Source: Aporrectodea caliginosa (Eukaryota > Annelida > Clitellata > Crassiclitellata > Lumbricidae). From it: DNA of 64,000 nucleotides. The stretch's first letter is position 1. Each line of letters starts with the position of its first letter. Made by a program: the position numbers and the translations under genes. A model generated the notes under the pieces. It searched no databases and was not told the DNA's origin. It saw only the letters and a list, made by a program, of their open reading frames with translations. Of this stretch, positions 55,460 through 64,000 are shown one piece after another. The stretch is from NCBI GenBank assembly GCA_020284085.1, contig JACEVL010000158.1:419501-483500 (forward strand). The letters run 5' to 3'.

Positions 55460-57200
55460 CAGTGGCGGATTTAGCTATAGGCCCGGGGGGGCGGTTCGCC
55501 CCCCGCGCCCCGCTTGGTTGTATAATGGCGCCCCTCAAGACCAAACCCGTCATGGTGGACAAAAGGGGCGAAAAAATTAAATTTTTACAGACATTTTATC
55601 ATCTGCGCCCTTACTCTTTTAATGTCTTAATGACGGCTTAATCGTATGACAGACGACAAAATAATATATCACTCGATGTACTGTTTACAGCAAGATACAG
55701 TATACCCCGGTATCGAGTTTCCATTCTGAGATGAATTGCCCTCTGCAGCCGGAGGGGCTGCAGGGTGACCCTTGCAGCCGGAGAGGCTGAAGGGGTAAGT
55801 TCTCTCCCACTGTCTCTGAAAGCCCACAAACCGAATATTATATATTTATGCTATATATATACAGGCTGTATGTATATACATCAATGGTCACCGCTGTGTG
55901 AGTGGAAGGATCTTGGCTGTCCTCAGTAGTCATGTTTCGTCTCTCTATACCCGACAACTCTATCCCCTTCCTCTGTCTCTCTGTCTGTCGCTCAGTTTGA
56001 TATAATGCGTATCACATGAAATAACCTCTGCATTTGGAATTAGAAGAAACCCATAGGATAGGTTTTCAGTGTGCTTGAAGCCTCCCATGGCGCTAGGTAG
56101 GCGCCCTGTTGACCTTTGTCTAAGGCCTGCAGGGCGGCCTATAGGGCTAGTTTAGCAATGGCGCTGACTCATGAAGTCGCGGATTATCTGTGTTGTCTAT
56201 TCCAAATTGCCTTTATAAAAAAAAGATGCGACATAAACTACGTGGAACTCAGTTTTGGGAAGTTGTGTGCGAACCGAGCAGCATCATTCTGCAGCGAATT
56301 CTATGGAGTGCAGGACAGCTATTTTTGAGGGGCACTGATTCCTCTGCAGTTTCAGATGAACAGGTCATTGAATCCAGCTGGCCACAGCAGTTTGATCAAC
56401 CATAATGAAGTAGGCCTATAGCTGCTTCCATTAATTTTTCTGACGTTCGTAAAGACTTTACAGCTATCAATGATAGAACAGTTCCGAGTCTGGTAAGATC
56501 CACGTATTCGTATTAACGTTCAACACATAGGCCTAACTAATACAAGGAACGTTGCTTGTCAGTAAAATAAAGAACTAACTCGATGAAAAATAGCCTAGAT
56601 TAAATTTAAGCCAGGGTGCAGCTGATCTGCCATTGCATTAGTAAGGGTGCAGTGATCTGAAAGCGGTTGCGAACCTATAGATGCCCTAATTAATCTATTA
56701 GTATTTTAATACATGTGTTAAATATATCTCACTCTTTTTGTTACGTCGGCTACTGCAGAAGGAACTTGTAGCAGATTGAAAATAATCAAAAATTACTTGC
56801 GATCCACCAAGACGATTAAATGAACATTCTGTCTAGACAGGCATTAGGCCTAATATCAATCGAAAGAGAAGTGACTGGAGCTATTGACTCTAAAGCAACT
56901 ATCATTCGCTTTGCACTGATGAAGCCTCGTAGAAAGCAATTCATATAAATCCTTGATGAATCTGCGACAACATTATGTCCCGGAACATTTTGCCACTTTG
57001 AAACAGTTTTATCTAAAATAGTATATACTCAATGATCAACTACATGTACATGTACATTAATACTAAACATAATGGAATTATTTCAAACATAGGCTACTAG
57101 GCCTATCGTTTAAAGTCAATCACAATATTTACGCTAGAACATGGCGCCCCTCGGAAAGAGCCCTTGCCCCCCCGCGCAAGCAAACCTGGATCCGCCACTG
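55460..57200. mobile_element. hAT-like non-autonomous element (GTGGCGGAT family), copy 2
   Basis: The ends are CAGTGGCGGATTTAGC and CTGGATCCGCCACTG with the perfect 8-bp duplication ATTGAGTT (55452-55459, 57201-57208). Aligns with 24135-26005 but is about 130 bp shorter. No intact frame. Confidence 0.85.
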
Positions 57201-57301
57201 ATTGAGTTATTTGAGTAGGCGATCGATGCGCGGTCGACCTCGGGTCTTTTGTGCACAGTGTATTTTGTGTATCGTATAGCTGCAAATTAAATGGTTAATA
57301 T

Positions 57302-57368
57302 GTGTTGCGTATACTCCAGAATCTAGCAGTTGTCCATTAACTGCTAGATTCTAGAGTATACGCAACAC
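57302..57368. repeat. Hairpin with 30-bp arms and 7-base loop
   Basis: Arm 57302-57331 starts GTGTTGCGTATACTC and arm 57339-57368 ends GAGTATACGCAACAC. Only one of 30 positions mismatches. It sits inside the hAT-like element at 55401-57986. It could be a compact MITE, a cruciform or a hairpin-RNA source. Confidence 0.85.
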
Positions 57369-57469
57369 TTATTAATTTAACCGTCGATAAGCCTCCTCTA
57401 TTTGTCGATGCAATGTTGTATCGAACCTATAGCCTGAACTTTCACAAGTAATGTAATTTCATCATCATC

Positions 57470-57840
57470 ATCATCATCAGGATCCATGGGCCGAAGGCCC
57501 GTAGGTGTCCAACGCTTGCATCGTATCCATGGGCCGAGGCCCGTTGGAGTCCAATGCTTGCATTGGATTTCATTCGTATTTTTTCTTTACGAACGGAGTA
57601 TCTGCACCCATCCGTTCGACCTTCGCACTTCTCCCTTAAAGAGAATTCCAGGCTTACGACTGGCTCTGATATCCACTTGTGGTATCAAAGGCGGCGATGC
57701 CGCCCACGTTTGCCAGCTTTTTCAGGGTTCCTGCTGAGCCTGTCCACCTCGCATAGCGCCCTAAGGTGGTACTTCAGCAAAGACCTTCACCACTGATGGC
57801 ATAGCCTCAGCAGGCACTCCCCTACTGACTGTTGTTGTAA
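57470..57840 (-). mobile_element. Retroelement fragment with (GAT)n tail
   Basis: On the - strand it contains CTCAGCAGGAACCCTGAAAA, AGCTGGCAAACGTGGGCGGC and two copies of GGGCC(T)TCGGCCCATGGAT, and ends in GATGATGATGATG (CATCATCATC on +, 57461-57478). Related to the insert at 44433-44664. No coding domain recognised. Confidence 0.55.
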
Positions 57841-58082
57841 TTTAGATAAATAAAATAATGGTGTGGCTCCAGGTTCCCCTTGAAGTCTAGATCATCGAGC
57901 CCGATCGATTTACCGATCGACCAGACCTTTGCTAGGCAATCGAACTAGGAGATCGATCGATCGATCGCCTCAAATGAAAAGCTCTGTTTACGTCAACCGG
58001 GCGGGGATCATTTACATCATCAAATAATAAATAAGTTGGTTAGAAATTAAACAGTTTACTTTAACATGCTTTACTTGTTACG

Positions 58083-58344
58083 AGGGGCGGGGGTCCGTTG
58101 TGTAGTGGTAACATCACTTGCGGGAATAGCAGTAGGTAGCGGTATTGCTTCCCGAACCCTCCCAAAGGTCCACTCAGCCTACCATTCGCGAGATGGCGCG
58201 TTCGTAAAAATGAGATGTAGGACGTGATGGGCGCCTTGCATGGTGTCGTATAAAGTTAAATTCGACTCCTGTAATAACTTGTGATCATCCGTTCATACTG
58301 ATTTGTAATCATCCTGCATTGTGTCAGTTTGAAATTAAACGAAG

Positions 58345-58411
<67 letters not shown>
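58083..58411 (+). mobile_element. tRNA-derived SINE with long (ATT)n tail
   Basis: The head GGTCCGTTGTGTAGTGGTAA resembles the A-box half of a tRNA (Val- or Gly-like). The body contains TAGGACGTGATGGGCGCCTT, and the 3' end GAAATTAAACGAAG runs into about 22 ATT units (58347-58411). Unit A is uninterrupted here (about 18008), so it is a post-duplication insertion. Confidence 0.75.
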
Positions 58412-58412
<1 letters not shown>

Positions 58413-58879
58413 GTTGGGGGATTATTGGCCGGGGTTTTGACTCGGGGTTATTTTCCTCGGGAGTTATGGGCAATGGGGGTTTATTGACCGGAGGTAAATT
58501 TCATAAGGAGGTTAATAGCCGGGGTTATTGGCCGGACCGCCCGGGAGGTTATTGCCCAGAGGGTTATTGGCCTGATACCCCACCCGACGGTCATCCATAA
58601 GCATCGATGCGGGTGATATTCATGTAGAAGACCTATTCAATATTCCTAATCAGAGAAACAGACAACAATACTGGCATTCTTGGTTGGCCTATATGATCTG
58701 ACTGCGGTTGATTTTGATGCGCCATTGTTGTTACATGTAGTGAGTCGGATAAAGACACCGTAGAATTGTTAACTGATAACCGTAGAAATTGTTAACTGAT
58801 AAATTGATATAGTTATAATTAATTCAAAGTTTATATATTTATGTAATTATTAACACATCTAATTGCTGTGTATACTTAG

Positions 58880-59220
58880 CAGGGGCGCAACCACGGCCCA
58901 GAAGTTGGGGGGACGTATACTAGAATATGTGAGTGGGGTAGGCCGGGAATTGCGAGCGCCGAAGGCGCGAAGCTGCGATTGCCGAAGGCAAGAAGCCCCT
59001 AACGACTTAGGGGTATGGGGAGCGTCGTAAAGCTCCCCATCGGGGTCTGGGGCGGAGCCCCAGAAGCCGACGCAATTTTGAGCATTTTATGCCAAATGTA
59101 GTACATTTTGGGCTTTTTATTTACCTCAAATTTTTTCACCGATGATTTCGATATAAAAGTACTTAATCCATCTAGATCTGTGAAAAATATGACTTTATTA
59201 TATGAATAAACTGGAAGTGA
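58880..59220. mobile_element. Left end of an insertion ending unit B homology
   Basis: Homology to unit A (TGTGTATACTTAGCA) stops at 58880 and CAGGGGCGCAACCACGG begins, a hAT-like terminus. It is followed by GC-rich palindromic sequence (GGGGTCTGGGGCGGAGCCCC). No matching right end is seen up to 64000. Confidence 0.5.
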
Positions 59221-59224
59221 CAAG

Positions 59225-60480
59225 GGTTTAAGAGAATTGAACGGAAAGAGTAGAATAAGCTCTAGAACAGTGTTTGTCAAAACTAGGAACATCGGCAGGG
59301 AGGAAGCCTGGACGGGTCATTTTTCTCAGAATACCGTTAAGGCGTTTATGTTCCCCTACAGTGGCAAATCCCCACCAAACAGAGGAGGCATAACGTGGCC
59401 GTGCGAGGATAGTAGCTCTAACAATGTCAAAGAGACGTTCACCGTGGTGACCGTGGGTGAACGAAACACGTAGCGCGAACATGGATTTTCGGGGTTTGCA
59501 GCATATTTTGTCCATGTGTGCCCCAAAGCCAATCCGATCAGAGATAATGACACCCAAAATAACCATCTCCTGGACCCGCTCGATGCCAGGGATGAGAGGA
59601 GGGAGGGCAATAGGTTTGGACCTCGGTCGTTTGACAAACATTTCACTGGTCTTAGCATGGTTTAATTTAAGATTGCTAATGGATGCCAGTGTAATTTTCC
59701 TTAGAGATTTTATTTTAGTTATAGTTACAGTTATAGTTAATGGTTTCTTATTTTAGTTATAGTTATAGTTAGTATAATTTTTTAGTTATAGTTATAGTTA
59801 TAGTTAATGGATTTTTATTTTAGTTAATTTTAGTTACTACTTTGTCACAATAATTAAGGCTATAAGCAAAATTGTGCGTATTAACACGTTGTTTCACAAT
59901 TTGCTCAAAGCTTTGAAAGCCTTTGAAGCATGGATGCATTAAGCTTCAACAATACACGAGTTTCCAAAGTAACTGACAAATTGCATAATAAAAATATCAC
60001 ATTTTTCGTTCTCATTTATGTCGATTCGTCCATATTGCACTTCCTATTTTTATTTTTTGTATTAACGAAAATAAAGATGAATTTTCGTTATTGTTATTTT
60101 CGTTATAGTTATAGTTATAGTTAATGATATTTTTAGTTATAGTTATAGTTATCGTTAACGAAATCATTTTATTTTCGTTAACGAACATTTTCGTTATCGT
60201 TATCGTTAACGAGAATCACACTGATGGATGCCCATTGCCCACTTAGAGAAATGGTCAAGTTCAGAAAGAGTGCTGTCAATGCAGGAAGCAGGGACCAGCT
60301 TGCATGTAGCTATCGTCGGCATATTTAGGGAGACGGTTTCTACTGTATTTAGGTTTAAGGCTATAGAAATGGCTATGACAAAATCAGTAGGTCCAAGGCC
60401 AGAGCCTTGTAGTATACTGGCATTAATGGTACAGAGGGAAGAGATTGCAGAAGGCAAGAAGTTAACGACTGGCGATGGAG
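59225..60480 (-). mobile_element. Decayed LINE reverse transcriptase with an insertion
   Basis: On the - strand, 60457-60206 reads INASILQGSGLGPTDF, and 59641-59228 reads VILGVIISDRIGFGAHMD, RATILARPRYASSVWWGF and RKMTRPGFLP. This resembles the RT C-terminal half of the LINE at 38000-39975. The two parts are separated by the array element at 59688-60223. Confidence 0.75.
59688..60223. mobile_element. Inverted-repeat element filled with short tandem repeats
   Basis: Interrupts the LINE with a 9-bp duplication ATGGATGCC (59679-59687, 60224-60232). The ends are AGTGTAATTTTC and GAGAATCACACT (inverted, two mismatches). The interior is mainly TTATAG/TTAGTTATAG units and CGTTATCGTTAACG units, with a more complex middle (59830-60050). 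Confidence 0.7.
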
Positions 60481-61050
60481 CTTCTGGTCGTCAAGGAGTG
60501 TTCGGCACGCAGACGATTTACAAGACGAGGATCTAAAGGACTGAGCGCCTTCGTCTTTCTCTGGATGGGTCTGACTGTCGTGACGTTGGTGGATGGTGAA
60601 TTTGGTGATACTTCGGTCAGGAGTTGCACGGCGTTGCTTCCGTTGATGGAAACGGATGTCGAGGTGGCTTTGGTTGGCCTACTCGCCGCTCTTCGCGCTT
60701 CCGAGGTGTACCTTGGGTCGGTACAGTTGGTGTACATTCTTCAAAAGTTTGGTGACACGAGGAACGAGAAACTCTTGCCTTGTGGACTGCAACGTTGTTT
60801 TTTGAACGTTGGGTATAGAACGAGTTGTCTGAAAGTGTTAGCAGACTTAGTTTGTCGGTTCACCTTTGGTGACTGAGAAATCATGCTTAGGGAGACGTAA
60901 GTGAACGTCTGAGTGTGTACAGAGTAACTGTTTTCATTTTGATATTTGTATATTTGTGTTTTGATTTTTGATTTGTGATTTTGATTGTATGTGCATGTTA
61001 GTTAAGTCAGAAACCCTTCTGGTTTCTGCCTTTTTTGTGGGCCGGAGGTA
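60481..61050. other. Unassigned sequence left of a candidate LTR
   Basis: An open frame of 133 codons (60475-60876, +) is overlapped by one of 91 codons on the - strand. I recognise neither. It could be the internal 3' end of an LTR element or further LINE debris. Confidence 0.3.
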
Positions 61051-61486
61051 TGTTGGGGTCTCATGACGGAGTCCTAACCGGTCCTGGGATGGGCCATGGT
61101 TTTGCTTGGGTATTAGCCGAGGGGAGTCGCCTATATAAGGAGGTACGAAAAGGGGCGGTTAGAGAGTCTCCGATAACTCAGCCTTCGTGCTAGTCGGTTT
61201 GTCTGAGATCTCTCTGGGTTGCATGGTAGTCAAGTTAGTTCGTGGCTTGTGCCATTTTCAAGTCTTCTTACGGTGCTTCAGTTTGTGATGTTCGTCAGCC
61301 CGTTGCTGAGTTGCAGACTTCTTGTTAGTTGGTCGTTTTTCGCCTTGAAGAGGCTATCCTTCCTTTCACCGTCGTTCTACCGTTGGTAATGTATCGTTTG
61401 ATTTGTTGTTTTGGCGAGAATTATACTCTTGAAAATAGATGACAACCCAGTTGAGCTTTTGTTATAGCTAGTATGAACCCGTAACA
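61051..61486 (+). mobile_element. Candidate LTR (Gypsy-like)
   Basis: Starts TGTTGGGGTCTC and ends CCCGTAACA, with the TGTT/AACA ends usual for Gypsy LTRs. It contains a TATA-like CTATATAAGG at about 61131 and is preceded by a purine-rich GGGCCGGAGG that could be a polypurine tract. There is no second LTR and no matching 5-bp flanks, so it is a partial or solo LTR at best. Confidence 0.4.
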
Positions 61487-61507
61487 ATATGCAAAGTAAT
61501 ATGCAAA

Positions 61508-62122
61508 GTGATATGCATGGTTCATTCCATCCCTGCTGGGTTGGCCAGGGGACCTGATGGAATACGTCCTCAACCTTATAAGGAGGTTGAGATAGCCCTC
61601 CTTTCATCACTCACCATCCTAACAAACATCTTGTTGGCAGGAAACTGTCATTGTACCATTGCACAATATTTTAGGGGAACTCTGTTTGCATTGAGACAGA
61701 AGTCTGTGATCTCTGCCCTATTGCAGTTAGCTACTACTGGCATTATCTGGCTTAAAAATGCGAATATGCACATGCTCTCACTCAGTTGTCCAACTATTTG
61801 CTCCTCTGCAGCTTGGCATCGGTACTCCTGGGGCTGTGAGGCAGCTGCACATGCTGCTAGACGCTTTCTGACAGGGTCAGTCCTGGTCAAACTGGATTTT
61901 AGCAATGCATTTAATTACCTGAGCCGAGTGGGGATGTTGACAGCAGTTTCTGAGCACATTCCTGAGCCCATCCCATACTGTCACCTAGCATATAGTAGAT
62001 CAACTGTTCTCAAATATGGAGACTTTTCACTCCTTTCGCAATCTGGCCTCCAGCATGGAGACCCACTTGACCCTCTCCTTTTCTGTCTTCCCAATCATTC
62101 TCTTCTGTTGAGCTTAGCTTGA
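61508..62122 (+). pseudogene. Decayed reverse transcriptase of another non-LTR type
   Basis: Reads PAGLARGPDGIRPQ, GCEAAAHAARRFLTGSV, LVKLDFSNAFNYLSRVGML and SGLQHGDPLDPLLFCL, the A and B motifs of an RT family whose usual B motif is GVQQGDPLGPLLF. Several substitutions at conserved positions (HGDPLD) and no clear motif C show decay. Confidence 0.75.
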
Positions 62123-62439
62123 GCAAATTTGGGTTCTCAGCACATACTTTAAACATATGACTTAATAAAAGAAAGTCCAGTGAGATAATTCTTACGCACC
62201 TTCGGGATGCCATCGATATGGTACCCCTCCGCTAATGGGTATCGCTCGGGTGAACACTCTAAATATTCTGGATGTTGAGCTTACATTTGGGGTTCTCAGC
62301 CGCTTTAACATATAATAAAAAGAAAAGGGTCTTTTTACTCTTAGGATCACAAGATCACCTGGGTTCTATGCGACTTATTTGATGGTTGGATTGAGCGCTG
62401 CGGCATAATTCTATATTTAACTCGCCTGTGTGGTGGGGC

Positions 62440-62945
62440 TTTGAGCAGAAAGGGGGAACGGGAGACCCTTGAGGGAATTATCCGGAGGCTGGTCGCTAGA
62501 GGTACTTACCTCATTTTCTCCCTCATTTGAGACTCTTTGCAGCAATGCGGATACCAAACTCTTTGCCTGTATTCTGCACAATCCTTGCCATGTGTTGCAT
62601 AAATTGTTACCGCTTATCAAGCAATCTCGCTAATCGCTTCGACCACGGTCCCATAACCATGAGCTTCCCATGTTTGACAACCTGACTCAGAAATGCTTCC
62701 TTGCCCAGATGCTATACAAATAAACAATGTTTTCCCTAGATCAGTCTATTTAAGCTCTTCATTTTCCCTCTATGACTATAGCCCTAACTCTTCCTCCCCT
62801 ATGTTCCTCTGATATACATTAACTTCTCCCATTCAATTCTTTGCTTGACATATATAAATTTGTTTGTTTGTTTGAATGTATTAATCTTGCCTTATGTACA
62901 GTGCTGTGCGTTTGCTAGTCAATAAAGAATATTCTTACTTACTTT
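62440..62945 (+). mobile_element. LINE C-terminus and 3' tail
   Basis: Around 62530-62710 a frame reads NADTKLFACILHNPCHVLH and LRPRSHNHELP, matching the C-terminal end of the LINE at 39660-39830. A 3' region follows ending GTCAATAAAGAATATTC and TTACTTACTT, as at 7580 and 47585. Confidence 0.65.
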
Positions 62946-63119
62946 CGCACTTTCATTATATCACTCAGCTTACATGCCCTCCTACTTTTCGCTCTCTGGC
63001 GTATCAGGGCCATTCTGAAATCTGTCTCCTCATGGAAGTTGATTTCAGTAATCCATGCAATTCTCTGTTCTGGGAATTGTTGCTATTGCAATTCTGTTCG
63101 CAATTCGTCTTTCCAAGGT

Positions 63120-63740
63120 CCTAAGTCCCCTATTCCAGTCAGGGTTCTAAAAGCTGCTGCGAGAGATTGATTGCTCGCTTTCCTAAATTCTCCCATATCT
63201 CCTCGTTTATGATCAATCAATTGCACTGCCGACTTCCTCTCAGAGCCCGAATGCAGTTCAAAGTTCTTGTCCTAGTCCTTAAGTCCAAATGGGAGGCTTT
63301 GCTCCTAAATATCTTAGGAATCACATTCACTCCCGTCTCTCTTCAGTTTCTCATTGACCTCTCCGCTCCTTGGTCAGGCACACTGTTGTTGTTCCACTAT
63401 GGCCCCAAACTAGTCTTTTGCCACTACTGGGCCCTCCCTTTGAGGAATGCCCTTCCCTCCTCTATAAATTGCTCCACCATTCTTTCTAGGTCTCTTTCTA
63501 TAGCCTTGTTCCTTCTCAAAACCTTCTTCTCTGGGATTTCTCACTCTGGGAAGCTACTGAATGGCCACTGCTGTAAGCGGCACTATATAAATTAAGAAAT
63601 ACAATGAAAAAATAGTTTTGCTAACTGATATAATATTTTTGGTTCGTCAATGAGTCTACTAATGACACTTAACATAATTTAGCGCAGAGAGTGCCCCTGA
63701 CTAAGATATCTTTGAAGAGGCGCTGTATAAAATTCTCAGT
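63120..63740 (+). mobile_element. Decayed L2-like LINE 3' half
   Basis: Fragments in several frames (FPKFSHISSFMINQLH, LPLRARMQFKVLVLVLK, ALPLRNALPSSI) match the LINE C-terminus. The block ends with GCAGAGAGTGCCCCTGACTA and TTTGAAGAGGCGCTGTATAA, a mutated form of the common 3' hairpin. Nothing recognisable follows to 64000. Confidence 0.7.
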
Positions 63741-64000
63741 ATTCAAGGTTCCAGTTGGTTGACTTGGGTTCCTACCATACTACGTCCCCCCTTCTTTTAA
63801 ATGCTAACTTCTACATTGACTTTTATATTGACTGTTTATATGACTTCTATAGTGTCCATGACTGGCCCATTAGAGTTCCTTTATATATAGTCCATCAAAA
63901 CATCAATCCTGTTTATTCTGGGGTAAGTCGTCTTGGTGGCTTCCTATTCAGGCGATGTGGATAACGTCACGTCGGAACAGCAGTACCATGTCCTTCTTGA
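63741..64000. other. Right edge, no feature seen
   Basis: AT-rich sequence. The missing exon 8 of chitobiase copy B (ANTEFPGSMIQY coding) is not present here. Confidence 0.4.

Larger units (their letters stand above)
55401..57986. mobile_element. hAT-like element (CAGAGCTT ends) containing another hAT
   Basis: The ends are CAGAGCTTCTGATTTGA and, reversed, CAGAGCTTTTCATTTGA. It is flanked by a perfect 8-bp duplication TTTACGTC (55393-55400 and 57987-57994); unit A keeps the empty site with one TTTACGTC at 17933-17940. Both ends contain ATCGAT-rich sequence. The inside holds the second hAT, a 30-bp hairpin and a retro-fragment. No transposase found. Confidence 0.85.
54837..58581. mobile_element. 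Element with AATAACCCC-built inverted ends, unit B copy
   Basis: Orthologous to 16999-18169, but enlarged by a hAT nest (55401-57986) and a SINE (58083-58411). The left end is GGGTAATAACCCC and the right end GGCCTGATACCCC. Confidence 0.65.

Noticed and set aside
60475..60876. 133-codon frame as an envelope or integrase end of an LTR element
   Set aside because: No motif supports it and an equally long frame overlaps on the other strand.

Overview
The window is eukaryotic nuclear DNA from an animal: long introns with GT/AG borders, one recognisable exon of a Wnt gene, many retrotransposons (L2/CR1-like LINEs and tRNA-derived SINEs) and several hAT-type DNA transposons. The mix (a bacterial-type GH20 chitobiase gene with introns, a LINE carrying a 2A-like motif, a high density of the word TAGGCCTA) fits a marine invertebrate, perhaps an echinoderm or another invertebrate deuterostome. 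The species cannot be fixed from the sequence.

The main content is a tandem duplication. Unit A (about 1-18440) and unit B (about 37618-58880) align over most of their length, and each carries a copy of one GH20 beta-N-acetylhexosaminidase (chitobiase-like) gene on the + strand. Copy A can be assembled by eye into nine exons (4680-20069) with matching splice phases and an open frame of 861 codons. It has a short N-terminal signal/anchor exon, a CHB_HEX domain, a GH20 N-terminal domain, a catalytic barrel with HFGGDE, and a C-terminal domain. Copy B has the first seven exons intact (41448-54695). Its last two exons are not in the window, because the intron that should contain them has received at least 5 kb of repeats.

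Between the units (20.1-37.6 kb) lie a Wnt terminal exon on the - strand (21176-21658), SINEs, a foldback with an internal minisatellite, two hAT-like elements (24135-26005 and 28530-31065, the latter with a broken transposase), L2-like LINE fragments, and a nearly complete LINE on the - strand (about 32500-36060) with a GDISLNPGP motif, an APE endonuclease and a YADD reverse transcriptase, broken by one frameshift.

Unit B has been hit repeatedly since the duplication. A LINE at about 38000-39975 itself contains a MITE. There is a 293-bp MITE, a 415-bp tandem dimer, a three-level nest at 43105-45784, and a two-level hAT nest inside an older repeat at 54837-58581. Unit A preserves the empty site for many of these, so borders and target duplications can be read directly. 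The last 5 kb (58880-64000) is repeat debris: a LINE on the - strand, a candidate LTR and decayed reverse transcriptases.

The most unusual signal is at the smallest scale. Where the two paralogous units, or two copies of one repeat, are compared, the hexamer GGCCTA is repeatedly present in one and absent from the other, exactly at a TA, turning TA into the palindrome TAGGCCTA.
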